DNA from: a bacterium
GTDB taxonomy: Bacteria > SZUA-79 > Acidulodesulfobacterales > Acidulodesulfobacteraceae
Assembly: GCA_021813595.1 (NCBI GenBank)
Contig: JAKAKF010000209.1
Location: 1-20,681 of the forward strand
Length of the DNA: 20,681 nucleotides
Direction: 5' to 3'
Shown: one piece after another, positions 1 through 6,355 of the stretch
Layout of the letters: each line of letters starts with the position of its first letter
How positions within the stretch are numbered: position 1 is the stretch's first letter
Notes under the pieces: generated by a model
The model's database searches: none
What the model was told of the DNA's origin: nothing
Seen by the model: only the letters and a program-made list of their open reading frames with translations
Program-made: the position numbers and the translations under genes

Positions 1-1
1 C

Positions 2-832
2 GTCAGTTCGGCAAACAGCACGGTAAATCTTTCTAATGCGATGCCCGCCGGAGATACCGCTAATGCATTTACACCCGGGGGTTCAGTTCTTGTTGGCCCT
101 GCCCAGGATTACTATTCTACTACCATTAATGTTTATGACTCTCTTGGCAACGCTTTGCCTTTGACCGTTACTTTTGCGCCTGACGGTTCAACTTCAGGAG
201 CATGGAACGCTTATTATTCAATTAACGGTACAGCTGCACAAAGACCTTCGCTCAGCACAACAGCAGACTCAAGCCCAGATATAAAATTTAATTCAAACGG
301 TCAAATTACTGGTACGCCTTCGCTTACTTTAACAGACGTTCCAGCTTATGCAAGTGGATCTGGTCTCCCCGACGGCGCATCTCAGCCTTTAAATATAGCT
401 TTAAACCTAGCAAACGTAACCCAGTACGCCGCTCCGTCCGCTACTACGGCTTTTACCCAGAACGGCTATGCGACCGGAACGCTTACCAGTTTTACGGTAA
501 ATCAAGACGGTAAAATTTCAGGACAGTATTCTAACGGGCAGACCCAATATATCGCCCAGGTCGCTCTTGCAAACTTTATCGCTCCTACGGGACTTACTTC
601 GGAGGGAAACAGTCTTTACGCTGAGACTTTTGCATCGGGTCAACCTGCTATAGGCGCTGCTAATACGGGAAACTTCGGTTATATAACCGATTCTGCCCTT
701 GAACAGTCTAACGTCGATATTTCGTCTCAGTTTACCGATATGATTATTGCGCAGAACGCCTATGTTGCCAACTCTAAAGTGTTGACTACGGAAAATGCCG
801 TATTGACGGCACTCGAAACTGCTGTTCCGTAA
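2..832 (+). CDS. flgE: Flagellar hook protein FlgE, C-terminal part (5' end outside window)
   Basis: This is the hook subunit, secreted by the flagellar export apparatus and polymerised outside the cell. The reading frame is open from base 2, so the ATG at 41 is internal; the upstream codons read VSSANSTVNLSNAMPAG, typical of the middle of FlgE. Next comes the FlgE D2-type region (STTINVYDSLGNALPLTV, then a Ser/Thr/Gly-rich beta stretch). The end is the conserved C-terminal helix shared by rod and hook proteins, with SALEQSNVDISSQFTDMI followed by AQNAYVANSKVLTTENAVL. About 277 codons are visible; full-length FlgE is usually 400 residues or more, so roughly the N-terminal third or more is missing. 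The stop is TAA at 830-832. fliK follows after 96 bp. Identity is secure because both the central motif and the C-terminal signature are present. Confidence 0.93.
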   Translation, partial: VSSANSTVNLSNAMPAGDTANAFTPGGSVLVGPAQDYYSTTINVYDSLGNALPLTVTFAPDGSTSGAWNAYYSINGTAAQRPSLSTTADSSPDIKFNSNGQITGTPSLTLTDVPAYASGSGLPDGASQPLNIALNLANVTQYAAPSATTAFTQNGYATGTLTSFTVNQDGKISGQYSNGQTQYIAQVALANFIAPTGLTSEGNSLYAETFASGQPAIGAANTGNFGYITDSALEQSNVDISSQFTDMIIAQNAYVANSKVLTTENAVLTALETAVP

Positions 833-860
833 ACATATTAGTCATCTTTTAAAAAAATAT

Positions 861-895
861 AAAAAATAAAAAGGTGTCAGATTTATTTATTTTTC
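861..895. repeat. Possible decayed REP-like element, AAGGTGTCAGATTTATTTAT type
   Basis: In the 96-bp gap between flgE and fliK, AAAAATAAA (862-870) can pair with TTTATTTTT (886-894) around GGTGTCAG. The sequence resembles another class of small palindromic repeat that I recall from deltaproteobacterial genomes. The stem is purely A/T in an A/T-rich gap, so chance is a serious alternative. Confidence 0.25.
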
Positions 896-928
896 AAATA
901 ATAATAAACAATATAAAATAATAAAACT

Positions 929-2887
929 ATGCTTGGAAATATTGCTTTGAATTTATCGGTAGATGCGGGACTTTCGTTGGTAAACGACGTTATGAACGCC
1001 GTTTCGGGAAGCGCTTCCGGTCAGCCGCTTTCTTTGTCCAGCGGTGCCGGTACCGGTTACGGCTCGTCGGGTTTCGGCGGGCAGGGGTCGTTCGGCGAAA
1101 TGCTCGGTAACTCTATAAGCGGCTTGTCTAATGCCGCTTCTTCCGTTTCGGACGGCGGTCAAAATCAAGGCGGAGCGTTTCAGTCTGCAGGCGGAGCGTC
1201 TAATGTTTACGGAGGCGGTCAGGCAGGCAATACTGCCGAAACATCGACGCCTGTTTCGTCAACGGGTCAACAACTTAATAACGGCGCGAATGCTGTCGGC
1301 AATAATAACGGCGCTCAGACGGAAAACAATATAAGCGGAAGTTCGCCGAATAATGGTAACGGTTATCAGGCGGGTCAGCCTGTAAATAATAATAATACCG
1401 GCGGCGGACATTCAAACGCTGACATAGGCAAAAGCGCCGCAAAAATTTCCGCTTCTAACGGCGATTCATCGCAGGTTTCAAGCAAAAATGGGAATACGGA
1501 ACATACGTCCAACGATTCCTCTAAATCCTATAAAACCGCTTCGGAAAAAGGCGGAAATACCGTACTAAACGGTAACGCTAATATTCGCGACGAACGAAAC
1601 GTTTATTTCATAGGAAATACGAATATTAATTTTGCAGGACAATTACCCTCAGCAAAAAAAATAGACGTAAAATCGGGCGGTACGGGTGGAAACGGAAACG
1701 CATCGGAAGGCGCAAATTCAAAATCAAAGCATGATGTAAACGTTTCACTCTTAAACGCAAACGGGACGCAGGTATCGGACGGAGGTTCCAATGCCGGAAA
1801 TATCGGGAGCAATTATTCAGGTATAAATGCGCTTGCGGATAACGTTAAAAATATTAACGGCAAAGACTATCAGGCTTCGGTACGTAATAACTCAGCAGCA
1901 GTTTCCGCAGACGGTTCATCGTCTAAATCATCAGACGTTGCTGCTAATAAAATTACCTATAACCAAATTATTACGGACAAAACCGCCGCAAACAAAGCAA
2001 ACCCTAATTCTAATACCGCCGATGCAAATAAAATTAATATTTTTAATGCAAACGCCGCAAATAACGGCGTAAAAGCCGATGTAAATATGAGCGTTATAAA
2101 CGCTCAAAACGCAAAAACGCTGAACGAGGATATTAAAAATAATGCTCTTAATTCAGAAAGTATTAAAAATTCGTCCAGCGCAGGTTTATCGCTTTCCGGT
2201 TCAGCGGTATCTTCCGGAATTAACTCTGCCGGCAGTTTAAAAGCCGGAGATTCCGGTTCTTTATCTTCAAATTTTTTCGGCGTCGCAGGTTCGGCGGTTT
2301 CAGCCGGCTCAGGTTCAGATCCGCTTTCCGCTTCCGGCGGAAATTCCGCAGGTTTCAGTTTGACCGGTAACGGCGTGTCGGGACTCGAAGACGATACGGC
2401 AGGTGAAACTACCGGTTCTTTAGCGATTAATTCGGTTATGTTTATGTTGAGAAGAAACGTCCAGTCGGCTGTTATTACGTTAAATCCGGCTTCGCTCGGC
2501 ACGGTCAAAATAAATATTTCATTAAATCCGTCAAATTCTTTAAACGCATTTAATCAAGCGATTTCTTCGGGCGGCTCTATAACGGTCAATATGCTTGCGC
2601 AGAATGAAGCGGCAAAAAATGCGCTTCAGGCATCCTCGGATTCTCTGCAGAGCGCCCTTAAAAATCAGGGGTTTTCTACCATAAATTTGAATATAAGCAC
2701 CGGTTCGGGTTATAATAACGGCAACGGCGGCGGCGCAAACGAGTCTTTCAATAATGCTTTTACTTCTGGCAATGCAGGTTATAATTCCGGATTTTCAAAC
2801 GGAGGCGCAGAAACGCAAACGGTTTCCGCCGGAACAAACGATTCAAGATACGGCAATCCGAATGCATTAGTAGATTATTTCGTATAA
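929..2887 (+). CDS. fliK: Flagellar hook-length control protein FliK (Flg_hook C-terminal domain)
   Basis: Probable FliK, the secreted hook-length ruler that also triggers the FlhB substrate-specificity switch. Residues 1 to about 495 are low-complexity, very rich in Asn, Ser, Gly and Ala, with no cysteine, as in secreted flexible proteins. Residues about 498-592 look like a Flg_hook domain: LAINSVMFMLRR, then SAVITLNPASLGTVKINISL (compare the usual L-x-P-x-x-LG-x-V-x-V core), then a helix-rich NEAAKNALQASSDSLQSALKN ending in INLNIS. A further Gly/Asn-rich tail closes the protein. At 652 residues it is longer than enterobacterial FliK (about 400), but length varies widely in this family. No clear Shine-Dalgarno precedes the ATG at 929; the frame is open to there and the start MLGNIALNL is plausible. 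The position after flgE supports the call. The domain is diagnostic; the rest gives no homology signal by eye. Confidence 0.82.
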   Translation: MLGNIALNLSVDAGLSLVNDVMNAVSGSASGQPLSLSSGAGTGYGSSGFGGQGSFGEMLGNSISGLSNAASSVSDGGQNQGGAFQSAGGASNVYGGGQAGNTAETSTPVSSTGQQLNNGANAVGNNNGAQTENNISGSSPNNGNGYQAGQPVNNNNTGGGHSNADIGKSAAKISASNGDSSQVSSKNGNTEHTSNDSSKSYKTASEKGGNTVLNGNANIRDERNVYFIGNTNINFAGQLPSAKKIDVKSGGTGGNGNASEGANSKSKHDVNVSLLNANGTQVSDGGSNAGNIGSNYSGINALADNVKNINGKDYQASVRNNSAAVSADGSSSKSSDVAANKITYNQIITDKTAANKANPNSNTADANKINIFNANAANNGVKADVNMSVINAQNAKTLNEDIKNNALNSESIKNSSSAGLSLSGSAVSSGINSAGSLKAGDSGSLSSNFFGVAGSAVSAGSGSDPLSASGGNSAGFSLTGNGVSGLEDDTAGETTGSLAINSVMFMLRRNVQSAVITLNPASLGTVKINISLNPSNSLNAFNQAISSGGSITVNMLAQNEAAKNALQASSDSLQSALKNQGFSTINLNISTGSGYNNGNGGGANESFNNAFTSGNAGYNSGFSNGGAETQTVSAGTNDSRYGNPNALVDYFV

Positions 2888-2897
2888 ATTATATAAA

Positions 2898-2933
2898 AGC
2901 AGGAATGAATTCTATTCTGCCCCGTCACAAATT
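2898..2933 (+). repeat. REP-like palindromic repeat, degenerate copy before fliJ
   Basis: GAATTC at 2907-2912 followed by TATTCTGCCCCGTCACAAAT matches the right half and tail of the better copies (AATTCTGTCCCCGCCACAAAAT at 14952-14973) with one deletion and few changes. The left arm is weak. It fills the gap between fliK and fliJ, and its ATGAATTC creates a spurious upstream start codon for fliJ at 2905. Confidence 0.6.
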
Positions 2934-2937
2934 AACT

Positions 2938-3369
2938 ATGGCATTTAAATTTCAGAACATATTGAACCACCGAAAAACAATTCTCGATAAAAAATACACC
3001 GAACTTTCCGAAGTTCAGAAGAGGGTTGCGCTGATAAATTTAGCTATATTCGACGTTCAAAAATCTTTGGAATCTTTTAAAAAATCTTATTCGGCGCAGG
3101 TTGCGGGTATATCTGACATATACGGTTACAATACGCTTGAAACAGGATATAAATCCCTGCAGTATAAGCTGAACGAATTGCTTGCCGAACAGGAATCTGC
3201 CGAACGAGAACTTGAAATTAAAAAAAAATCGGTTATTGAAGCTAAAATAGAATATGAAAAAATAAACAAACTTAGAGAAAAGCATCTTGCGATAGATAAA
3301 ATTAACGAATTAAAAAGAGAAGAAGCCGTAACTTCCGATTTTGCTTCTAACCGTTTCATAAATCAATAA
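2938..3369 (+). CDS. fliJ: Flagellar export protein FliJ
   Basis: FliJ is the soluble coiled-coil chaperone-like protein that sits in the FliI ATPase ring and contacts FlhA. The protein begins MAFKFQNILNHRKTILDKKY, the usual FliJ opening (F-x-x-L-x-H-R-K), and continues as almost unbroken charged heptad helix, for example ELLAEQESAERELEIKKKSV and KINKLREKHLAIDKINELKR. The 143-residue length from 2938 fits the family. An in-frame ATG at 2905 would add 11 residues (MNSILPRHKLT), but those codons lie in a palindromic repeat and do not resemble FliJ, so 2938 is preferred; neither start has a well-spaced Shine-Dalgarno. FliJ normally follows fliI; here it follows fliK, 50 bp downstream of its stop. 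The call rests on the N-terminal pattern, coiled-coil character and context. Confidence 0.82.
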   Translation: MAFKFQNILNHRKTILDKKYTELSEVQKRVALINLAIFDVQKSLESFKKSYSAQVAGISDIYGYNTLETGYKSLQYKLNELLAEQESAERELEIKKKSVIEAKIEYEKINKLREKHLAIDKINELKREEAVTSDFASNRFINQ

Positions 3370-3405
3370 ATAAATATATAAAAAATATATAATAATATAT
3401 AATAT

Positions 3406-3828
3406 ATGAAGAAAAAAGTAAGTCTGCATAACGTTCTTTTTATTCCCTTTTTGATATTTGCCGCCGTATTTTTATCTTATTGCTATTGCTGTTTTTCGCC
3501 CGTTTCGGCTTATGCTTCAAGCGTTTCCGCGGAAAGACAGGAGATTAAAGTTCTCAAAAATCAGATTAAATCCGAAGTAGAGCAGTTAAAAAAAATTGAA
3601 TCTAAAATCCATCATATAAAAACCGCTCAGCAGGCTAAAATAAAAAACTTAATACCAGTTTATTCTTCTATGAGTCCAAGAAAAGCCGCCGCTATACTTC
3701 CCGGTATAGATAAAAGCGTCGCGATATATATTTTATCGCACATGACCGCAAAAGCCGCTTCCGCTATAATTTCAAGGATGCCGGTAAAATCCGCAATATT
3801 TTTCACCAATGCCATAGCTGGAAAATAA
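3406..3828 (+). CDS. MotE/YlxF-like protein with MgtE-N-like C-terminal domain
   Basis: This is a small exported or membrane-anchored flagellar accessory protein. An N-terminal hydrophobic segment (residues about 9-37, NVLFIPFLIFAAVFLSY onward, ending near VSAYASS) looks like an uncleaved anchor or signal peptide. Residues about 45-80 form a coiled coil (EIKVLKNQIKSEVEQLKKIE). Residues about 83-136 resemble the MgtE N-terminal/FliG-middle fold: VYSSMSPRKAAAILPGID, then AIYILSHMTAKAASAIISRM. This architecture is that of YlxF of Gram-positive flagellar operons and MotE of alphaproteobacteria, where MotE is a periplasmic partner of MotC. Here it lies 36 bp after fliJ, a common position for the family. 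Its partner cannot be named from the window. It is the last gene before the 346-bp regulatory gap, so probably the last of the upstream operon. Confidence 0.72.
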   Translation: MKKKVSLHNVLFIPFLIFAAVFLSYCYCCFSPVSAYASSVSAERQEIKVLKNQIKSEVEQLKKIESKIHHIKTAQQAKIKNLIPVYSSMSPRKAAAILPGIDKSVAIYILSHMTAKAASAIISRMPVKSAIFFTNAIAGK

Positions 3829-3940
3829 TATTGATAATTCTAATTATTAAAATATAATAAATCCGCTCCCTTCTCACCCATCCCAAATTAGCTTATACGG
3901 CTAAATTCTATTTAGAAATTGCTATTGTATATAAAATCGA

Positions 3941-3961
3941 TTAAAATTAAATTAATTTTAA
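3941..3961. repeat. A/T-only inverted repeat, 9-bp arms
   Basis: TTAAAATTA, a 3-base AAT spacer, then TAATTTTAA: a perfect inverted repeat downstream of the motE-like gene. It contains no G or C pairs, so it is a weak terminator candidate at best; it could also be chance in A/T-rich DNA or an AT-rich binding site. Confidence 0.35.
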
Positions 3962-3985
3962 AAATTTGACGAAAACGAATAACAG

Positions 3986-4001
3986 CGTCAGAATAATGAC
4001 G
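3986..4001. promoter_or_regulatory. Candidate enhancer (FleQ/FlrC-type activator site) for the fliL sigma-54 promoter
   Basis: CGTCA-GAATAA-TGACG is a perfect 5+6+5 inverted repeat centred about 120 bp upstream of the -24 box, a normal distance for a sigma-54 enhancer. Its core GTCA-N6-TGAC has the same half-sites and spacing as the FleQ binding consensus I recall from Pseudomonas aeruginosa. A further TGACG at 3967-3971 gives three half-sites within 35 bp, which could seat an activator oligomer. The activator gene is not in this window, so the assignment is by analogy. Confidence 0.5.
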
Positions 4002-4050
4002 ATATCTTAAATGTTATTTAATATATCCATATCGAATTAATTTATAAAAT

Positions 4051-4069
4051 AATCAATAATTCATTGATT
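4051..4069. repeat. Short A/T-rich hairpin
   Basis: AATCAAT and ATTGATT flank a 5-base loop, followed by TTTATTAG. It could mark weak termination of the upstream operon, but the stem has a single G-C pair per arm and the T tract is short. Confidence 0.25.
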
Positions 4070-4110
4070 TTATTAGATTATTATATTGTATGTTATAATT
4101 TTGGATAATA

Positions 4111-4127
4111 TGGCATAGATATTGCAT
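4111..4127 (+). promoter_or_regulatory. Sigma-54 promoter of the fliL-flhA operon
   Basis: TGGCATAGATATTGCAT matches the sigma-54 consensus TGGCAC-N5-TTGCA/T at all key bases. GG (4112-4113) and GC (4124-4125) are separated exactly as the -24/-12 elements require. The predicted transcription start is near 4137, about 38 bp before the fliL ATG. It lies in the only long gap of the window, directly before the switch/export operon, as expected for class II flagellar genes under a FleQ/FlrC-type activator. Confidence 0.85.
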
Positions 4128-4174
4128 TATCTTTCGTAAGGATATTTGTATAAATTTAATTTTGGAGGCGGTTT

Positions 4175-4714
4175 ATGGCTGATGACAAAAACGGCAAAAC
4201 TAACAAGGAACTCGGCAATGTCGACGAGGAGATGTCCACTATCTCTCAGATAGAGGCATCCAATAAAAAAGGCGGGAAGAAAAAACTTTTGTTTATCATT
4301 GTTCCGCTTCTGCTTATACTTGGAGGCGGCGGTTTTGCGGCTTACCATTTTTTACTCGCCAAAAAAAGCAAAACCACGGTTAATAAACCGGCTGAGCTTT
4401 CCAATGTGCAGCCTGGTCCGATGATAAAACTTAAATCTTTTTTGACCAATCTTGCAAACACTAACAGAACCGCTTACGTAAAGGTTTCTATGTCTATAGA
4501 ATTAAAACCCGGTTCTAACGTAGGCATTTTCAAACAGCTTACCCCTAAGGTAAGAAACCGTATAATCATGATTTTAAGTTCAAAAACGTCAAAAGAAATA
4601 GATAGTCCTCAAGGGCAACTGTCTTTAAGGCATCAGATAGCGAGGAGCCTTAATCAGCTTCTTGGAGACGATACCGTAACCGGAGTTTATTTCAATAATT
4701 ATTTAGTTCAATAA
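4175..4714 (+). CDS. fliL: Flagellar basal-body-associated protein FliL
   Basis: FliL is a single-pass inner-membrane protein that forms a ring around the stator units. The 179-residue protein has a short acidic cytoplasmic N-terminus and a Lys-rich patch (KKGGKKK). One transmembrane helix spans residues about 38-61 (LLFIIVPLLLILGGGGFAAY). The periplasmic domain has the family pattern: MIKLKSFLTNLANTNRTAYV, then KVSMSIELKP, RNRIIMILSSKTSKEIDSPQ and LRHQIARSLNQLL, ending in VTGVYFNNYLVQ. The start is fixed by GGAGG at 4164-4168, six bases before the ATG and the best ribosome-binding site in the window. It is the first gene after the sigma-54 promoter, and fliM follows after 10 bp. Confidence 0.95.
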   Translation: MADDKNGKTNKELGNVDEEMSTISQIEASNKKGGKKKLLFIIVPLLLILGGGGFAAYHFLLAKKSKTTVNKPAELSNVQPGPMIKLKSFLTNLANTNRTAYVKVSMSIELKPGSNVGIFKQLTPKVRNRIIMILSSKTSKEIDSPQGQLSLRHQIARSLNQLLGDDTVTGVYFNNYLVQ

Positions 4715-4724
4715 AAATAAAAAT

Positions 4725-5717
4725 ATGGCTGAAATATTATCGCAAGACGAAGTTAACGCTCTGCTTAGAGGCATATCTTCCGGCGCGATAGAATCGGAAA
4801 AAAAAGAAGAAAATCTTGGCGGTATAAAGCCTTACGATTTAACTTCGCAGGACAGGATAGTCAGGGGCAGAATGCCCACTCTAGAAATAATCAACGAAAG
4901 GTTTGCCCGTCTTTTAAGAAACGATTTAACTTCCGCCCTAAGAAAAGTTGCGGAAATAACGTCTACTTCGGTAGATATGCAGAAATTCGGGGAGTTTTTA
5001 AAAAATATTCCGCTTCCGACGAGCCTGACTATTTTTAAAATGCCGCCTCTTCGCGGCTATGCTATTTTCGTTTTAGACTCAAGATTAGTGTATAACCTGA
5101 TAGATATTTTTTTCGGAGGCACTACCGACCTGCACGTAAAAATAGAAGGAAGGGATTTTTCGCCAATAGAAAACAAACTGATAAAAAAAATAACGGATAT
5201 GGCTTTTAATTCGCTAAAAACTGCTTGGATGCCGGTTTCGCCGATAGACATAGAATTTCAAAGAAGCGAAATAAATCCTCAGTTTGCGACTATAGTTACG
5301 CCTACGGAGGTCGTAATTATAAGCAGATTCGAGGTGGACATAGAAGGCGCCGTTTCTAAATTTATGATATGTATACCTTATTCAATGATAGAGCCTATTA
5401 AAGAAAAACTTTACAGCGGATTTCAGAGCGAACAGCTTGAAGTCGATCACAGATGGATAGAAAGATTTAAAGAAAGGCTTAAAGAATCGGAACTTAATAT
5501 AAGGATTGATCTCGGAAAGACGAGCATAAGCTCCCGAGATTTTTTAAAAATAAAAAAAGGCGACGTTATAGTGTTAGACAAAAGAATAGAAGACCCTTTA
5601 GTGATCGATATAGAAAATCTGCCGAAATTTATCGCTTATCCGGGTAAACTAAATAATAATCTTGCCGTAAAAATAATTTCCGACATACCGTTGGGTAAAG
5701 AGGGCTATTATGAGTGA
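4725..5717 (+). CDS. fliM: Flagellar motor switch protein FliM
   Basis: FliM is the C-ring protein that binds CheY-P and FliG and sets rotation direction. The N-terminal ILSQDEVNALLRG (residues 4-16) is the CheY-P-binding/FliM signature (compare LSQxEIDxLL). The middle CheC-like domain includes RMPTLEIINERFARLLRNDL, MPPLRGYAIFVLDSRLVYNL, FFGG and the conserved GRDFSPIENKL (about 141-151). The C-terminal SpoA domain (about 250-325) includes ELNIRIDLGKTSISSRDFLK, KKGDVIVLDKRIEDPL and FIAYPGKLNNNLAVKI. The 330-residue length is normal. fliL ends 10 bp upstream and the stop overlaps the fliN start by 8 bp, so FliM and FliN translation is probably coupled. The intact CheY-binding motif agrees with the cheY and cheA genes downstream. 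Confidence 0.96.
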   Translation: MAEILSQDEVNALLRGISSGAIESEKKEENLGGIKPYDLTSQDRIVRGRMPTLEIINERFARLLRNDLTSALRKVAEITSTSVDMQKFGEFLKNIPLPTSLTIFKMPPLRGYAIFVLDSRLVYNLIDIFFGGTTDLHVKIEGRDFSPIENKLIKKITDMAFNSLKTAWMPVSPIDIEFQRSEINPQFATIVTPTEVVIISRFEVDIEGAVSKFMICIPYSMIEPIKEKLYSGFQSEQLEVDHRWIERFKERLKESELNIRIDLGKTSISSRDFLKIKKGDVIVLDKRIEDPLVIDIENLPKFIAYPGKLNNNLAVKIISDIPLGKEGYYE

Positions 5718-6354
5718 AGAAAATAAGACCGAAGAATTAGAAAAAAAAGCTGGAGAAGACGCACAGGTTCAAAGCCGGGCGGCAGGTGCAGAAACAGCCA
5801 AGCAGGCTGCGCCTTCGGAGGACGAAGACGACAATATCAGCTGGGAGGATGCCTTTAAAGAGGAAGAAGCCGCTAATGCCGGCGCAGGGGCAAATGCTTC
5901 GTCCGAAAGCACCGCACCTGCGGAACAAAGCCAAGCGGGCGGCAATAGCGGAACAGCCGTAGTATCTGACGCGGCAGATTTGGGAGTCGAAGATATTAAA
6001 CCTGCAAAAAATGAAACTGCGCAACCAACTCCTAAGAAACCGGTAAAAAAATTAGAATTTGCATCGTTCGACGAATCCGATAAAACTGCCGAACCGCCAA
6101 AAAATTTGGATTTTATTCTCGATATACCTCTTACCATATCGGTAGAATTGGGGAGGACAAAAATGGTTATTAACGATATGCTCCAGCTTGGACAGGGTTC
6201 GGTCATAGAACTTGCAAAACTTGCCGGCGAGCCTTTGGATATATACGTTAACGGCAAACTTATGGCGAGGGGAGAGGTTGTTTTGGTCAACGATAAATTC
6301 GGCGTCAGGCTGACGGATATTATAAGCCCGGTAGAAAGGGTTAAAAAACTTTAA
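5710..6354 (+). CDS. fliN: Flagellar motor switch protein FliN with long acidic N-terminal extension
   Basis: FliN forms the base of the C-ring and helps dock FliH and export cargo. Only residues about 132-212 are the conserved SpoA domain: LDFILDIPLTISVELGRTKM, then INDMLQLGQGSVIELAKLAG, EPLDIYVNGKLMARGEVVLV and FGVRLTDIISPVERVKKL. These all match FliN closely. The first ~130 residues are acidic and rich in Ala, Glu, Asp, Pro and Gln, including DNISWEDAFKEEEAANA, and look disordered. At 214 residues it is longer than E. coli FliN (137), though extended forms are common outside the enterics. The ATG lies inside the end of fliM (8-bp overlap); fliO begins one base after its stop. Confidence 0.93.
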   Translation: MSEENKTEELEKKAGEDAQVQSRAAGAETAKQAAPSEDEDDNISWEDAFKEEEAANAGAGANASSESTAPAEQSQAGGNSGTAVVSDAADLGVEDIKPAKNETAQPTPKKPVKKLEFASFDESDKTAEPPKNLDFILDIPLTISVELGRTKMVINDMLQLGQGSVIELAKLAGEPLDIYVNGKLMARGEVVLVNDKFGVRLTDIISPVERVKKL

Positions 6355-6355
6355 T

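Larger units (their letters stand above)
3829..4174. other. Intergenic regulatory region between the motE-like gene and fliL
   Basis: This is the only gene-free stretch above 300 bp. It has no plausible ORF on either strand. In order it holds an A/T palindrome (3941-3961), TGACG half-sites at 3967-3971, 3986-3990 (inverted) and 3997-4001, a 7-bp A/T hairpin (4051-4069), a sigma-54 promoter (4111-4127) and a strong ribosome-binding site GGAGG (4164-4168) six bases before fliL. A C-rich patch at 3872-3890, including CACCCATCCCAAATTA, is unexplained; it vaguely resembles the tail of the REP-like repeats (GACCCACCACAAATTG). Confidence 0.7.

Noticed and set aside
145..158. TGGCAACGCTTTGC, similar to a sigma-54 promoter
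   Set aside because: The GG to GC distance is one base too short for a functional -24/-12 element and it lies inside the flgE coding sequence.
2104..2508. 134-residue antisense ORF opposite fliK
   Set aside because: Low-complexity Pro/Glu/Ser product is the reverse reading of the FliK Ser/Gly/Ala region.
5769..6290. 173-residue antisense ORF opposite fliN
   Set aside because: Ser/Ala-rich product mirrors the codon pattern of the fliN extension; no ribosome-binding site or family signal.
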